A stretch of DNA of 64,000 nt from positions 1 to 64,000 of the forward strand of contig CAMYNW010000015.1 of the NCBI GenBank assembly GCA_947259885.1, written 5' to 3'. The position numbers and the translations under genes are program-made. The notes under the pieces are model-generated. The model was not told the DNA's origin. It was given only the letters and a program-made list of their open reading frames with translations, and did no database searches. Below, in pieces: positions 22,267-33,008 of this stretch. This stretch comes from an uncultured Gammaproteobacteria bacterium. GTDB taxonomy: Bacteria > Pseudomonadota > Gammaproteobacteria > Arenicellales > Poriferihabitantaceae. The first letter of the stretch is position 1. Every line of letters begins with the position of its first letter.

Positions 22267-23831
22267 CGAACCAACCTATTCGTACCGCTTTGATAAGCGT
22301 ATCGGATAAATCAGGAATAGTAGAGTTTTCAAAAAATCTGGTAGATCAAGGTATTAATATTCTGTCTACGGGTGGAACCGCGCGACTTCTGATGGAAAAT
22401 GGAATTAGTGTGGTCGATGTGAGTGAACATACCGGATTCAATGAAATTATGGATGGTAGGGTTAAGACCCTGCATCCAAAGATACACGGCGGAATTCTGG
22501 GCAGGAGGGATACCGATCGTCAGGTCATGCAGGCCAATGATATCGAGCCTATTGACCTGGTTGTTGTCAATTTGTATCCATTTGAGAGGACAATTGAGGC
22601 CGGAGGCTGTGACGTTGAAACGGCTATCGAAAATATCGATATTGGAGGCCCAGCAATGTTGCGCGCGGCCGCTAAAAATTATGCCTGGGTGACTGTAATT
22701 GTAGATCAGAGCGATTATCAGGTGGTTCTTGATGCAATGATTTCTGGTAATGGATCGATCGAACATGCTACAAGATTTGATCTCGCTCTGAAGGCATTTG
22801 AGCACACCGCGCATTATGATGGGGTGATTTCAAACTATCTTGGCAAGACCCTGGAAAAAAAATCGGAGTTTCCTCGAACTTGGAATATGCAGCTAAGCCG
22901 CAAGCAGGGAATGCGATACGGGGAAAACCCTCATCAGGCGGCCGCATTCTATATCGAGAATGTAGATTCACAATCTGATCAGGCGAGCATCTCATCAGCA
23001 ATTCAGCTTCAAGGCAAAGATTTATCCTATAACAATATAGCGGATACAGATGCAGCGTTGGAGTGCGTAAAGCAATTTGACAAGGGCGCGGCCTGCGTAA
23101 TCGTAAAACATGCAAACCCATGTGGTGTTGCAGTCGCTGAGAATATTATCGACGCCTATCGAAGCGCATTCAGTACTGATCCTGAATCAGCATTTGGAGG
23201 GATTATCGCTTTTAACAGGGAGCTAGATGAGGCTACCGCCGGGGAAATAATAAAAAAGCAGTTTGTTGAAGTTATAATTGCCCCATCTGTTTCTTCAGAT
23301 GCGCGGGATGTGCTTGAGCGGAAAGAAAATATAAGAGTTCTTGTCTGTGGTCAGTGGACTGAACCATCTGCACAATACGATTTTAAGAGAGTTGCAGGTG
23401 GTTTATTGGTCCAACAATCTGACCGGGAGCTCTATAATGAATTGAATACCGTGACCGATCGCAAACCAACCGAAAGCGAAACGAAAAACATGATTTTTGC
23501 ATGGAAAGTTGCCAAGTTTGTTAAATCAAATGCGATTGTGTACGCCAGCAATATGATGACCATTGGAGTTGGAGCAGGGCAAATGAGCAGGATTAACTCC
23601 GCCAGGATCGCTGGAATAAAGGCCGAGTATGCAGGACTCTCAGTATCTGGCGCAGTAATGGCTTCTGATGCTTTCTTTCCATTTCGCGATGGTCTCGATA
23701 ACGCCGGTGAGGCGGGAATTTCTGCCGTGATACAACCTGGGGGATCCCTGAGAGATAACGAAGTCATTGCGGCGGCAAATGAGCATAATATCGCCATGAT
23801 ATTTACTGGCATGCGGCATTTTCGGCACTAA
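22263..23831 (+). CDS. purH: bifunctional AICAR transformylase/IMP cyclohydrolase
   Basis: PurH performs the last two steps of IMP synthesis, using 10-formyltetrahydrofolate as formyl donor. The N-terminal cyclohydrolase domain starts [19 protein letters not shown] and includes STGGTARLL and [13 protein letters not shown]. The C-terminal transformylase shows [40 protein letters not shown] and [14 protein letters not shown]. The length of 522 is typical. Its need for 10-formyl-THF links it to fhs further downstream. Confidence 0.97.
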   Translation: MTNQPIRTALISVSDKSGIVEFSKNLVDQGINILSTGGTARLLMENGISVVDVSEHTGFNEIMDGRVKTLHPKIHGGILGRRDTDRQVMQANDIEPIDLVVVNLYPFERTIEAGGCDVETAIENIDIGGPAMLRAAAKNYAWVTVIVDQSDYQVVLDAMISGNGSIEHATRFDLALKAFEHTAHYDGVISNYLGKTLEKKSEFPRTWNMQLSRKQGMRYGENPHQAAAFYIENVDSQSDQASISSAIQLQGKDLSYNNIADTDAALECVKQFDKGAACVIVKHANPCGVAVAENIIDAYRSAFSTDPESAFGGIIAFNRELDEATAGEIIKKQFVEVIIAPSVSSDARDVLERKENIRVLVCGQWTEPSAQYDFKRVAGGLLVQQSDRELYNELNTVTDRKPTESETKNMIFAWKVAKFVKSNAIVYASNMMTIGVGAGQMSRINSARIAGIKAEYAGLSVSGAVMASDAFFPFRDGLDNAGEAGISAVIQPGGSLRDNEVIAAANEHNIAMIFTGMRHFRH

Positions 23832-23852
23832 CAAATATCGAGGAACCGGTCA

Positions 23853-25127
23853 GTGGAAGAGTTTACTAAATACAAAGTAGTCCTGAAGGGCACTATCCTT
23901 CCGGATCAGGATCAAGAACAGGTGATCCGGGAGCTTTGCGAGCTATTTCATTCTCGTCCATCAAGAATGGAGAGACTGGTTCGAGGAAAGGAAGTGCATC
24001 TTAAGAAGGAGTATTCAAGATCGGAGGCTGAAAAAATTTGTGGGGCAATCCGCGCGGCGGGAGCGGAGGTGAAAATGCTTCCGATCCAACAAAAGGCATT
24101 AGAAGTGCTTGACGATGACTATAGCACTTTGAGCGGTTTCAGCCTAAGCGAACACGCTTCAGGTATCGCCTGCCCGAATTGCCATCAGGAATGCGATCCA
24201 GAAGGGGAGAGCTGTCCTCACTGCGGACACAGTTTGGTGCGAAAAGAGGCCGACAGTGGATTTTCATTTGGTGGTGATGACGCGAAAGAGCCCGAGGCTG
24301 AAGTGCCGCAGGAGGAAATCAAAGTTTCCACTAAATCGTATTTAATGCGTTTCATCGGTCCCAATTCAAACTACTATATAGAGAAATTTAGGCAGATGGG
24401 CACTGTGCGTAATCCGAAATTTCGCATAAGCTGGCACTGGCCTGCCCTGTTTGCGTTTTTTTTCTGGGCTCTATATCGAAAAATGTGGTTGTGGGCAGCT
24501 GTGAATTATGCCTGCACCTTGGGTCTTGTAATGTATACCACACCAACCCCTTTGTGGTTGGCCTATTCTCTTGTATGGCCGTTGGCAGCGAACTATCTAT
24601 ATTATCGTCACGCAGCTGGCCATGTTCGAAAAGTTAAATCTGATGAAATTGAGGAAGATCGTGAGGATTATCTTAGTAGTAAAGGCGGAGTCAGTAAGCT
24701 GGCAATGTGGATTGGGATTGCTGTCACTTTTACGGCATCGCTGATTACATCTAATATGGTGGCTACAAGAATGCTTGAGACTTACAGTGAACAATTTGGT
24801 GATCAATCTGGAGCTCTTGTACAAATGCGGGGTGACGGAAGTGTATTAACCAACCCTGGCTCCGCTGATTCTAATTTGGGTAGAACATCTAAGGCTCTAA
24901 ACGTCATGGCGACTGGTCTTAAAGTGGTGATCGGGACGGGCAACGAGGAGCTAATTGCCAAAACTATAGATAATCTAGTGCAGAAATCTGAGAACGAAGA
25001 AATCCTTGATGCATGGGGGCACCCCATGATAATCGAGCGTGAAGCTGGCAGAATTGTCATTTTATCTCTTGGACCTGATGGAAAAGAATTGACAGACGAC
25101 GACGTGCTGCAGACAGTCGATTACTGA
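23853..25127 (+). CDS. multi-domain zinc-ribbon membrane protein of unknown function
   Basis: No known function. Four parts can be seen in 424 residues. Residues 1-80 form a small domain ending EKICGAIRAAGAEVKMLPI, similar to an N-terminal module seen in other gammaproteobacterial membrane proteins. A zinc ribbon with CPNC and CPHC lies at about 108-125. A hydrophobic region at about 195-250 (WHWPALFAFFFWALYRKMWL and following) recalls DUF2628-like proteins, with a further helix at about 288-305. The C-terminal tail at about 385-424 (ILDAWGHPMIIERE, then VILSLGPDGKELTDDD) resembles the end of type II secretion pseudopilin GspG. It lies between purH and purD, 21 bases after purH, and starts with GTG after AGGA. 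Confidence 0.8.
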   Translation: MEEFTKYKVVLKGTILPDQDQEQVIRELCELFHSRPSRMERLVRGKEVHLKKEYSRSEAEKICGAIRAAGAEVKMLPIQQKALEVLDDDYSTLSGFSLSEHASGIACPNCHQECDPEGESCPHCGHSLVRKEADSGFSFGGDDAKEPEAEVPQEEIKVSTKSYLMRFIGPNSNYYIEKFRQMGTVRNPKFRISWHWPALFAFFFWALYRKMWLWAAVNYACTLGLVMYTTPTPLWLAYSLVWPLAANYLYYRHAAGHVRKVKSDEIEEDREDYLSSKGGVSKLAMWIGIAVTFTASLITSNMVATRMLETYSEQFGDQSGALVQMRGDGSVLTNPGSADSNLGRTSKALNVMATGLKVVIGTGNEELIAKTIDNLVQKSENEEILDAWGHPMIIEREAGRIVILSLGPDGKELTDDDVLQTVDY

Positions 25128-25156
25128 TCGATTATTTCGATCCATAGACTATCCTA

Positions 25157-26458
25157 GTGAAAGTACTGATCATCGGTAGTGGTGGCAGGGAACATGCTCT
25201 TGCGTGGAAAGTAGCGAGCTCTTCTCAAGTTCAAATCGTATACGTAGCTCCCGGAAATGCGGGAACTGCGATAGAGCCAGGTGTGCAGAATATCGATATC
25301 GGAATAATGGAAATCGAAGAGCTGCTTAGTTTTGCTACCAAGGAAAAAGTTGATCTGACCATTGTTGGACCAGAAGCCCCTCTGGTCGCCGGGATCGTTG
25401 ATGTTTTTACTGAAGCTGGAGTCGCTTGCTTTGGTCCTACCAAAAAGGCAGCCGCTTTAGAGGGCTCAAAGTCCTTTGCCAAAGAGTTCATGATGCGTCA
25501 TCACATCCCCACCGCTGGATACGCATGTTTTACTGATCCGCAAAGCGCTATTCGCCATCTTCAACAAGTAGAATATCCGACAGTTATCAAAGCAGACGGT
25601 TTGGCCGCTGGTAAAGGTGTCATCATTGCAGAAGACTTCAAACACGGCGAGGAAACTGTAATGGATATGTTGTTAGGGAATGTATTCGGAACTGCTGGAA
25701 GTCGCGTTGTCATAGAACAGTTCCTGCAAGGGGAAGAAGCGAGTTTTATCTGTATGGTTGACGGTCATAATGCACTGGCTATGGCTTCAAGTCAGGATCA
25801 CAAGTTGGCTTATGATGGCGATACAGGCCCTAATACTGGCGGCATGGGGGCATATTCTCCGTCACCCTTAGTTGATCAGAAGATGCACGAAAAGATTATG
25901 AAGATGGTGATCAACCCTACGGTGGCCGGCATGGCTGCAGAAGGAATGCCATATACCGGTTTCCTTTACGCAGGACTTATGATTGGCGATGACGAGGTTC
26001 CCAAGGTAGTGGAGTTCAACTGTAGGTTCGGCGATCCTGAGGCACAACCTGTGTTATTTAGACTTAAGTCTGATCTGGTTCAACATTGCATGGCGGCAAT
26101 GCGTATTGAACTGTTAACAGAGGTGACAGAGTGGGACCCGCAGCCATGTCTTGGGGTTGTGATGGCTGCGAAAGGATATCCGGCTAGTTACTCAAAGGGG
26201 CATACAATTACAGGCCTCGAAGAGGAGGTGCCCGGGACTAAAGTTTTTCATGCCGGTACTTGTTTAAAGCATGACGCGGTAGTAACAAATGGTGGCCGTG
26301 TTCTATGTGTGACCGCATCGGGTAAATCAGTGTCAGAAGCCCAAGCTCTAGCCTATCAGAGGCTGGATAAAATTAATTGGTCAGGAGCATGGGTTCGCAC
26401 TGACATAGGGCACCGTGCCGTTGCGCGTGAGAAATCCTCCAATTCGTCCAGGGCATAG
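25157..26458 (+). CDS. purD: phosphoribosylamine-glycine ligase
   Basis: PurD ligates glycine to phosphoribosylamine in purine synthesis. It is an ATP-grasp enzyme of about 433 residues: KVLIIGSGGREHALAWK at the N-terminus, VGPEAPLVAGIVD, IKADGLAAGKGVIIAED, QDHKLAYDGDTGPNTGGMGAYSP and NCRFGDPEAQPVL are all diagnostic. The start is GTG at 25157. It follows purH with one unrelated gene between them. Confidence 0.97.
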   Translation: MKVLIIGSGGREHALAWKVASSSQVQIVYVAPGNAGTAIEPGVQNIDIGIMEIEELLSFATKEKVDLTIVGPEAPLVAGIVDVFTEAGVACFGPTKKAAALEGSKSFAKEFMMRHHIPTAGYACFTDPQSAIRHLQQVEYPTVIKADGLAAGKGVIIAEDFKHGEETVMDMLLGNVFGTAGSRVVIEQFLQGEEASFICMVDGHNALAMASSQDHKLAYDGDTGPNTGGMGAYSPSPLVDQKMHEKIMKMVINPTVAGMAAEGMPYTGFLYAGLMIGDDEVPKVVEFNCRFGDPEAQPVLFRLKSDLVQHCMAAMRIELLTEVTEWDPQPCLGVVMAAKGYPASYSKGHTITGLEEEVPGTKVFHAGTCLKHDAVVTNGGRVLCVTASGKSVSEAQALAYQRLDKINWSGAWVRTDIGHRAVAREKSSNSSRA

Positions 26459-26474
26459 TGGGCCGAATTTGGTT

Positions 26475-27023
26475 GTGGATCAGATTCATCGGGCCGCGCA
26501 AGTGATTCGTAAAGGAGGGGTTATCGCTTATCCTACTGAGTCATGCTATGGATTGGGTTGTGATCCAGATAACATCGCTGCGATTAAACGAATTTTAAAG
26601 ATAAAGAAGCGGTCTCGAGATAAAGGTTTGATCCTGATCTCTGATCGTATCGGTAGGCTACTTCGCTATCTTGAGCCACTACAAATCGATAGGCAAATAA
26701 TGATTTTAGAAAGCTGGCCAGGTCCGGTAACCTGGTTGTGGCCGGCCCGATCGGGGACATCGCGCTGGTTAAAGGGAGAACACGACACACTTGGTGTTCG
26801 GGTTACCGCGCATCCAGTTGCTGCAAAAATATGCAGGGCTTCAGGTATGCCTTTGGTTTCTACCAGCGCCAATTTGGCAATGCGGCCCCCACTGCGTCAT
26901 TCACGAATAGTGAACAAAGTGTTTTCAGATAAACTGGACTATGTGGTGGAGGCAGCTATAGGTCAGCAACTGCAGCCATCGCGAATCATACATGCATTAA
27001 CCGGAGAGGTGATTAGGCCGTGA
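26475..27023 (+). CDS. tsaC: threonylcarbamoyl-AMP synthase
   Basis: TsaC makes threonylcarbamoyl-AMP for the t6A37 modification of tRNAs. The YrdC-fold protein has [47 protein letters not shown] and [10 protein letters not shown], all typical. I place the start at GTG 26475; TTG 26469 and an upstream GTG at 26415, which would overlap purD by 44 bases, are alternatives. It overlaps hemF by 4 bases, giving the TsaC-HemF pairing common in gammaproteobacteria. Confidence 0.92.
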   Translation: MDQIHRAAQVIRKGGVIAYPTESCYGLGCDPDNIAAIKRILKIKKRSRDKGLILISDRIGRLLRYLEPLQIDRQIMILESWPGPVTWLWPARSGTSRWLKGEHDTLGVRVTAHPVAAKICRASGMPLVSTSANLAMRPPLRHSRIVNKVFSDKLDYVVEAAIGQQLQPSRIIHALTGEVIRP

Positions 27024-27946
27024 CCGAAAATGGCCCAAATATTGACAGCGTGATTCGGTATTTTAAATCACTGCAAGACAGCATATGTAAAGATGTCTCG
27101 AAGGCTGACGGTGGGTCAGGATTCGAACAGGATGTGTGGCAGCACGACAATGGCGGGGGGGGGCGATCCAGGGTACTGGAGGGAGGGGTAGTTTTTGAAA
27201 AAGCTGGAATTAACTTTTCCCATGTTCGTGGCGAACAATTGCCTGCATCGGCGACCGTCGACCGAACCCACATAGCAGGCAAGCCTTTTGAGGCAACAGG
27301 AGTGTCCCTGGTCCTGCATCCATTAAATCCGTATGTGCCTACCACACACATGAATGTACGCCTGTTTGTAGCCGATCTAAATGGAGAACAACCGATTTGG
27401 TGGTTTGGTGGTGGCTATGATCTAACACCGTACTACCCTTTTGTTGAAGATTGTTGTCACTGGCATCGAACTGCAAAAAAAGCCTGCGACAAGATAAATC
27501 CAGAATACTATCCACGCTTTAAAGAATGGTGCGATCGCTACTTCTATCTCAAACATCGTGGAGAAACACGAGGAATTGGTGGATTGTTTTTTGACGATTT
27601 TTGTGAGGGCGGATTTGATCACGCTTTTGCTCTGGCGCAATCGGTTGGAAACAGCTTTGTCGAAGCTTATCTGCCTATTGTAGAACTAAGAAAGGATCAC
27701 CCATGGAATGAGCGACACCAGATATTTCAGCATTACCGCCGTGGGCGTTACGTAGAGTTTAATCTGGTCTACGATCGCGGCACTATTTTTGGACTGCAGT
27801 CAGGGGGACGGACCGAATCAATCTTAATGTCGCTGCCTCCAAAGGTGCAATGGCAATACGACTGGCATCCGCAACCCGGATCAGAAGAAGCCCGTCTATA
27901 TGAAGAGTTTCTTGGCTCAAAAGATTGGCTTGGAGAATCATGCTGA
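27020..27946 (+). CDS. hemF: oxygen-dependent coproporphyrinogen III oxidase
   Basis: HemF decarboxylates coproporphyrinogen III to protoporphyrinogen IX using O2, so the organism makes haem aerobically. Conserved segments are [57 protein letters not shown] and [19 protein letters not shown]. The length of 308 is normal. The start is GTG at 27020. A run of eight G bases (about 27154-27161) encodes part of the Gly-rich segment and could be prone to slippage. Confidence 0.96.
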   Translation: MTENGPNIDSVIRYFKSLQDSICKDVSKADGGSGFEQDVWQHDNGGGGRSRVLEGGVVFEKAGINFSHVRGEQLPASATVDRTHIAGKPFEATGVSLVLHPLNPYVPTTHMNVRLFVADLNGEQPIWWFGGGYDLTPYYPFVEDCCHWHRTAKKACDKINPEYYPRFKEWCDRYFYLKHRGETRGIGGLFFDDFCEGGFDHAFALAQSVGNSFVEAYLPIVELRKDHPWNERHQIFQHYRRGRYVEFNLVYDRGTIFGLQSGGRTESILMSLPPKVQWQYDWHPQPGSEEARLYEEFLGSKDWLGESC

Positions 27947-29208
27947 TAATCTATCGCCTGATTCTTTACATTTCACTGCCGGTACTTATTGTCCGCTTTT
28001 TACTACGAGGATTAAGCAACAGAAGTTATTTTGAACGGATCACAGAACGCTTCGGCTTCAGTGAGACCAACCCGGCTCCAGGTGGTGTTTGGATACATGC
28101 TGTGTCTGTGGGTGAAGTCAATGCCGCAGTACCCCTTGTAAACAGAATAATGAAGACTTGGCCGGATAAGTCGATTACGGTTACGACTATGACTACTACT
28201 GGTTCAGATCGGGTGCAAAAGGTATTTGGCTCCAGTGTTTCTCATTGCTACTTGCCTTACGACTTCCCTGGTGCAGTGCGCAGATTTGTACAAAGAATTT
28301 CTCCACAGCTGGGGCTGGTCATGGAAACTGAGATATGGCCGAACCTTATTTTTTATTGTCACCAGCAGGGAATACCTCTTATCTATACCAATGTTCGGCT
28401 ATCTGAACGGTCCTGGCGAGGGTACAATCGATTCAGATTTTTATTTAGTCAAATATTAAAACTGGTGAGTAAGTTTGCAGTGCAGTCGGAGTCCGATGCC
28501 AGACGTCTTATTCAGTTGGGAGCACCTGAGCACAAACTCTCTATCACCGGTAGTCTCAAATTTGACATCAACTTACCACCAAGTGTTAGTGAAGCTGGTG
28601 AATCAATCCGACGCCAGATTGGTTGGAATCGCCCAGTATTGATAGCGGCAAGCACTCATGAAGGTGAAGAGCTATTGGTAATAGAGGTCTATCACAGGAT
28701 CAGATCGAATCTGCCGGAGTTGCTGCTGATCATCGTACCGAGACACCCGGAGCGTTTCACTGCAGTGGCAAAAATGTGTGTCAAAGACGGTTTGAATACC
28801 ATTCAACGTACGGAAATGTCAGCACAACTTTCCTCTGATATCGAGGTGCTTGTGGTGGATACCATGGGCGAGCTCCCTATGTTTATTGCTGCTGGTGACG
28901 TCACATTTATGGGCGGCAGCTTAGTACCCGTGGGAGGCCATAACCTTCTTGAGGCAGCTGCGCTTGGTCAGCCGGTCGTATTTGGACCTCATATGTTTAA
29001 CTTTGCTGAAATTTCCGAAATGTTCCTTCAACAGGGAGCTGGAGTCCAGGTTTTTGGTATAGATGAACTCGCCGAAGTTTGTGAACGTCTACTTTTAGAC
29101 GGCGTGATACGAGATCAATATGGAACTCAAGGTGAAAAATTAGTACAACAAAATCGGGGTGCTCTCGAGCAAGTCATGGAATTCATCAGAGCTGAGTTAG
29201 AGGCTTAA
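27940..29208 (+). CDS. waaA: 3-deoxy-D-manno-octulosonic acid transferase
   Basis: WaaA (KdtA) transfers KDO from CMP-KDO to lipid A precursor at the inner membrane. There is an N-terminal membrane anchor ([21 protein letters not shown]), then the GT30 region [45 protein letters not shown] and [21 protein letters not shown] set the start at ATG 27940, four bases after GGAGA; a TTG at 27925 would add five residues. The gene overlaps the end of hemF. Confidence 0.95.
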   Translation: MLIIYRLILYISLPVLIVRFLLRGLSNRSYFERITERFGFSETNPAPGGVWIHAVSVGEVNAAVPLVNRIMKTWPDKSITVTTMTTTGSDRVQKVFGSSVSHCYLPYDFPGAVRRFVQRISPQLGLVMETEIWPNLIFYCHQQGIPLIYTNVRLSERSWRGYNRFRFLFSQILKLVSKFAVQSESDARRLIQLGAPEHKLSITGSLKFDINLPPSVSEAGESIRRQIGWNRPVLIAASTHEGEELLVIEVYHRIRSNLPELLLIIVPRHPERFTAVAKMCVKDGLNTIQRTEMSAQLSSDIEVLVVDTMGELPMFIAAGDVTFMGGSLVPVGGHNLLEAAALGQPVVFGPHMFNFAEISEMFLQQGAGVQVFGIDELAEVCERLLLDGVIRDQYGTQGEKLVQQNRGALEQVMEFIRAELEA

Positions 29209-29257
29209 ATTAACCGTTGAAGAATATTTCTTTACAATCGAAAATCGAACGCTTGAG

Positions 29258-30247
29258 ATGACAAAGTCAATACTGAATAAATTGAAGCTCCGTTTGTGTC
29301 TAATCTTTACTGTCATGATTTTTCTTTTTCTTGTGGGCTGTGAGCAACAGAGTTCTGAAACACAGCAGGTGGAAGTGATCGATATTGGCAATGGGGCTCA
29401 AATTACTAAAACAGAATCAGTTAGTCAGGCCGTTCAAGAGGGTAGTAATCAATCGACTGTCGAGCGGACTGATCAAACCGGGCGTTATAGTTTGGAGTTG
29501 AGCAACGGAACGGTGACCCTTGAAGCGAACGACGCAAACCGGATGACAATTATCAATGACATCGCATCTCGAATCGGTATGAAAGTTGCGGCTAGCAATA
29601 ATGTAGATAAACTTGTTTCGATTAAACTAAAGTCGGTCACCATTGATGTGGCGCTGCGGGAAATACTGAATGATATTAAGTATCGGGCAGACTATGGAGA
29701 AACTGCTAACGACATGGGCTTCCGAATAAATAGTCTGGCAGTTGGTTCCGCGGCGGGTGAGCTATCCTCTGTGAGAAATGATGGTAGCTCGGCCGATGGC
29801 GTCTCAAAAGGGCTTGAGCTACCTCAGGCAACGGGAGAGATAAATCTTGGATCAGAACCTGAGGAGGTTGAACTCGTTCAAAGACTCCAGTTTGGGACAG
29901 CTGAAGATCGCGCTATTGCAGTAAGTGAACTCATGATGGATCCCCTAGGATTTGATGCAGCCTATCAAATATTCACCCGTGATGAGTCTCCCGAGGTCCG
30001 ACTAGCAGTATTGGAATTAATAGAATCCGAGGATTATTTCGTCGCCAGGCAGATGGTCGTATCGGCACTTCAAGATCCAAATAAACAGGTTGTACTATAT
30101 GCGCTGGGAATAATTGATTCACATGGTGATTTTTCACTGGCCCCGCAAGTTGAAGCACTAACAAATCATTTTGATACAGAAGTTGTCGAATATGCCAAGG
30201 AGGTTCGAGAATCTCTTACCGCCGGATACTTTGATTCGAACGAATAG
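29258..30247 (+). CDS. predicted lipoprotein with STN-like and HEAT-like parts
   Basis: I do not recognise this gene. It has an N-terminal signal with a lipobox-like FLVGC (Cys at about residue 28), so it is probably a lipoprotein. Residues 75-130 (VTLEANDANRMTIINDIASR, then a VDVALREIL-like helix) resemble the secretin/TonB short N-terminal domain. A flexible Ser/Gly-rich region follows. The last 110 residues (from about 205) form alpha-helical repeats similar to HEAT repeats: AEDRAIAVSELM, SPEVRLAVLELIES, NKQVVLYALGIIDS. The combination suggests a periplasmic scaffold. It is 49 bases after waaA. Confidence 0.72.
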   Translation: MTKSILNKLKLRLCLIFTVMIFLFLVGCEQQSSETQQVEVIDIGNGAQITKTESVSQAVQEGSNQSTVERTDQTGRYSLELSNGTVTLEANDANRMTIINDIASRIGMKVAASNNVDKLVSIKLKSVTIDVALREILNDIKYRADYGETANDMGFRINSLAVGSAAGELSSVRNDGSSADGVSKGLELPQATGEINLGSEPEEVELVQRLQFGTAEDRAIAVSELMMDPLGFDAAYQIFTRDESPEVRLAVLELIESEDYFVARQMVVSALQDPNKQVVLYALGIIDSHGDFSLAPQVEALTNHFDTEVVEYAKEVRESLTAGYFDSNE

Positions 30248-30282
30248 GATTCCACCGTAATTCGTTATCAGTCCCTGATTTA

Positions 30283-32907
30283 TTAATCGGTTGGTTGTGC
30301 AAGTGCGCGGGATACAACTTCACTGACGTCTGGAGACAGATTGTCGATGGAAGCAATCTGTTTCAGCTCGTTTCGCATCTGTTTGCCAAGTAATGGAATC
30401 ATATCTTGCCAGTTGTTGAAGGCAGAAATCAACCGCGAGCTCACTTGAGGATTAATTGGGTCAAGTTCAGTAACCCAGTGAGTAAGAAAACGATAGCCAG
30501 ATCCGTCAGACTGATGAAAACCTGATGGATTACCGTGGGTGAATCCTAGTATCAGAGCATAGACCTTATTAGGATTCGTGGGATCGAAAGCAGGATGTTT
30601 ACAAAGTTCCTTTACCGTCGTGAGGACATCCTTTTGCACTGCCGTGGCTTGCACGCGAAACCATTTATCTAAAACCAGCGCCTGGTTATGCCATTTCTGA
30701 TAGAAGTCTTCTAATATGCTGAACCTTTCTACGGAGCTCGAACTCGCAATTGCAGACAATGCTGCCATTCGATCCGTCATATTCATAGATTCTCGAAGTT
30801 GTGATATCGCGAGTTGATGCGTGGTTTCGATATCCAGACTTGTAAGGTACTCCAGGCATATGTCTCGCATACTTCTGACGGCTACCTGCTCCTGGCTGAT
30901 CGCGCCTGTATTGCGGGATTGAAGAGATTGATAACAGGCAGTGAGTTGATCATAAAGGGAAGCGCCAATCTTTTGCTGTAGTCCAAGCCTAGCACCAGTG
31001 ATCGCCGCTGGATCTATCGGTTTGGATAGTTGTGCCAACCATGACTCACCTGGCAGCGAAAGCAATCTCGCGACAAAAGCAAGGTCTTGCTGAGCAGATT
31101 CCAACGCATCACCTACCAGGTCAACCAATTCGTCGTCATAGCGGCACTCCTTTCCTTGTTGTAAACGTTGAATATTTTTAAGAATGCAGGATTGGAATAG
31201 CTGTTGTCCTGCTTCCCAGCGTGCGAAAGGGTCATTTTCGTGTCTGAAAATTACGCCTAGTTCGCAGGTAGAAAGATTCGCATTTAATTTAACCGGGCTG
31301 GTAAATTTTCGTAATAAAGAGGGCACCGGTCGCTTCGATATTCCCCGAAAAGAGAAAGTTTGCTGTTTCTGATTGAGAACTATAATCTCCGAATCATCGC
31401 CCGATGAAGTAGGTAGAAAGCCATCTTCAGGATGTATTAACGCCACCGAAATTGGTATCACAAAAGATTTCTTTTTTGTTTGACCTGGGGTTGGAGCACA
31501 ATGTTGTTCGAGGTGCAATTGATAGAGTTGTTTTGATTCGTCGTATTCCGAGGTTGCAATAATTTCAGGTGTGCCAGCTTGTTTATACCAGTTCTTGAAT
31601 TGTTCAAGATCCACTCCAGATGCATCCGAAATTGCCGCAACAAAATCATCAGTGGTGACAGCTTGTCCATCATGCCGATTAAAGTAAAGATCGGTTCCTT
31701 TGCGAAACAACTCTTTACCCACAAGAGTGCGCAACATTCTGACGACTTCGGCGCCTTTTTCGTAAATGGTCACGGTGTAAAAGTTATTAATCTCGCTATA
31801 AGACTCAGGCCTGATTGGGTGTGCCATAGGGCCTGCATCTTCTGGAAACTGATGATTGCGCAGCACATTTACATCGTTTATGCGCTGCACGCCAGGGGAT
31901 CCCATATCTGCGCTGAATTCTTGATCACGAAAAACCGTAAATCCTTCTTTTAGACTGAGCTGGAACCAGTCGCGGCAAGTTACGCGATTACCTGACCAAT
32001 TATGGAAGTATTCGTGACCAATGACCCGTTCGACATTAAGAAAATCAGTATCGGTAGCGGTATCTGTATCCGCCAGGACATATTTGGTATTGAATATATT
32101 GAGGCTTTTGTTTTCCATAGCGCCCATATTAAAGTCACTAACCGCTACCACATTAAAGAGATCCAGATCGTATTCACGGCCATATACCTCTTCGTCCCAC
32201 TTCATTGAACGTTTCAAGGCATCCATCGCATATTCGCATTTTTCAATGTCCTGGTCCCGAGCATAAAAGCGAAGGTCTACAACCCTTCCATTCATAGTGG
32301 TGAAAGTGTCCCTAAGTTCTGAGAGCGATCCAGCTACTACTGCGAATAAGTAAGTTGGTTTAGGAAAGGGGTCGTCCCACACAGTGCAATTTCGACCCCC
32401 AACGGTCTCACTGGCTACAAGATTTCCATTGCATAGTAGAACCGGAAATTGCTGGTGGTCCCCCCGCAATGTGACAGTGTAAGTCGCAAGATTATCGGGC
32501 CTATCGATGGCGGGTGTGATTCTCCGATACCCTTCAGCTTCGCACTGTGTGCACAACATATCCCCAGAACGATAAAGGCCACTTAACTGGGTGTTGTCGG
32601 TGGGATTAAAACTGTTGAATATTTCGAGCTGAAAACGATCTGGAATATTGCAGATGACCACCTTATTCTCTGTCTTTGACCAGGAATCCGGACTCAATTC
32701 CTGATCATCGATTTTTATCGTCTCAATGTTAATTCGCTCGCAATCAAGTTCTAGATCCGCAGTGCCCGGCATCTGACGCTCGACCTGATGAATAGCCCGC
32801 ACACGGGTGTTCTCCCATTCGAGATCAATTTCAAGAGTACTATGGGTAATCTTGAACGGATGTGGTTGGTAGTCCTTCAGGCAGATAACGGTAGAGTCTG
32901 TTTTCAT
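30283..32907 (-). CDS. pepN: aminopeptidase N
   Basis: PepN is a cytoplasmic M1-family zinc aminopeptidase that removes N-terminal residues from peptides. The substrate-recognition motif GAMEN (about residue 262) and the zinc motif HEYFHNWSGN with its partner Glu in LKEGFTVFRDQEF (about 298-330) are intact. The length of 874 residues fits the bacterial enzyme, with the helical C-terminal domain complete. It is convergent with the lipoprotein gene, with only 35 bases between them, and divergent from the VOC gene. Confidence 0.96.
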   Translation of the reverse strand: MKTDSTVICLKDYQPHPFKITHSTLEIDLEWENTRVRAIHQVERQMPGTADLELDCERINIETIKIDDQELSPDSWSKTENKVVICNIPDRFQLEIFNSFNPTDNTQLSGLYRSGDMLCTQCEAEGYRRITPAIDRPDNLATYTVTLRGDHQQFPVLLCNGNLVASETVGGRNCTVWDDPFPKPTYLFAVVAGSLSELRDTFTTMNGRVVDLRFYARDQDIEKCEYAMDALKRSMKWDEEVYGREYDLDLFNVVAVSDFNMGAMENKSLNIFNTKYVLADTDTATDTDFLNVERVIGHEYFHNWSGNRVTCRDWFQLSLKEGFTVFRDQEFSADMGSPGVQRINDVNVLRNHQFPEDAGPMAHPIRPESYSEINNFYTVTIYEKGAEVVRMLRTLVGKELFRKGTDLYFNRHDGQAVTTDDFVAAISDASGVDLEQFKNWYKQAGTPEIIATSEYDESKQLYQLHLEQHCAPTPGQTKKKSFVIPISVALIHPEDGFLPTSSGDDSEIIVLNQKQQTFSFRGISKRPVPSLLRKFTSPVKLNANLSTCELGVIFRHENDPFARWEAGQQLFQSCILKNIQRLQQGKECRYDDELVDLVGDALESAQQDLAFVARLLSLPGESWLAQLSKPIDPAAITGARLGLQQKIGASLYDQLTACYQSLQSRNTGAISQEQVAVRSMRDICLEYLTSLDIETTHQLAISQLRESMNMTDRMAALSAIASSSSVERFSILEDFYQKWHNQALVLDKWFRVQATAVQKDVLTTVKELCKHPAFDPTNPNKVYALILGFTHGNPSGFHQSDGSGYRFLTHWVTELDPINPQVSSRLISAFNNWQDMIPLLGKQMRNELKQIASIDNLSPDVSEVVSRALAQPTD

Positions 32908-33008
32908 TATTTCAATTTTTAAAGAGATATACTGGAAATTTTGGCATGTCGTTAAGAAACGGGTGCTTCACGCCAGATCTGGCAATTAACTAATAGGTAA
33001 TTATAGCG

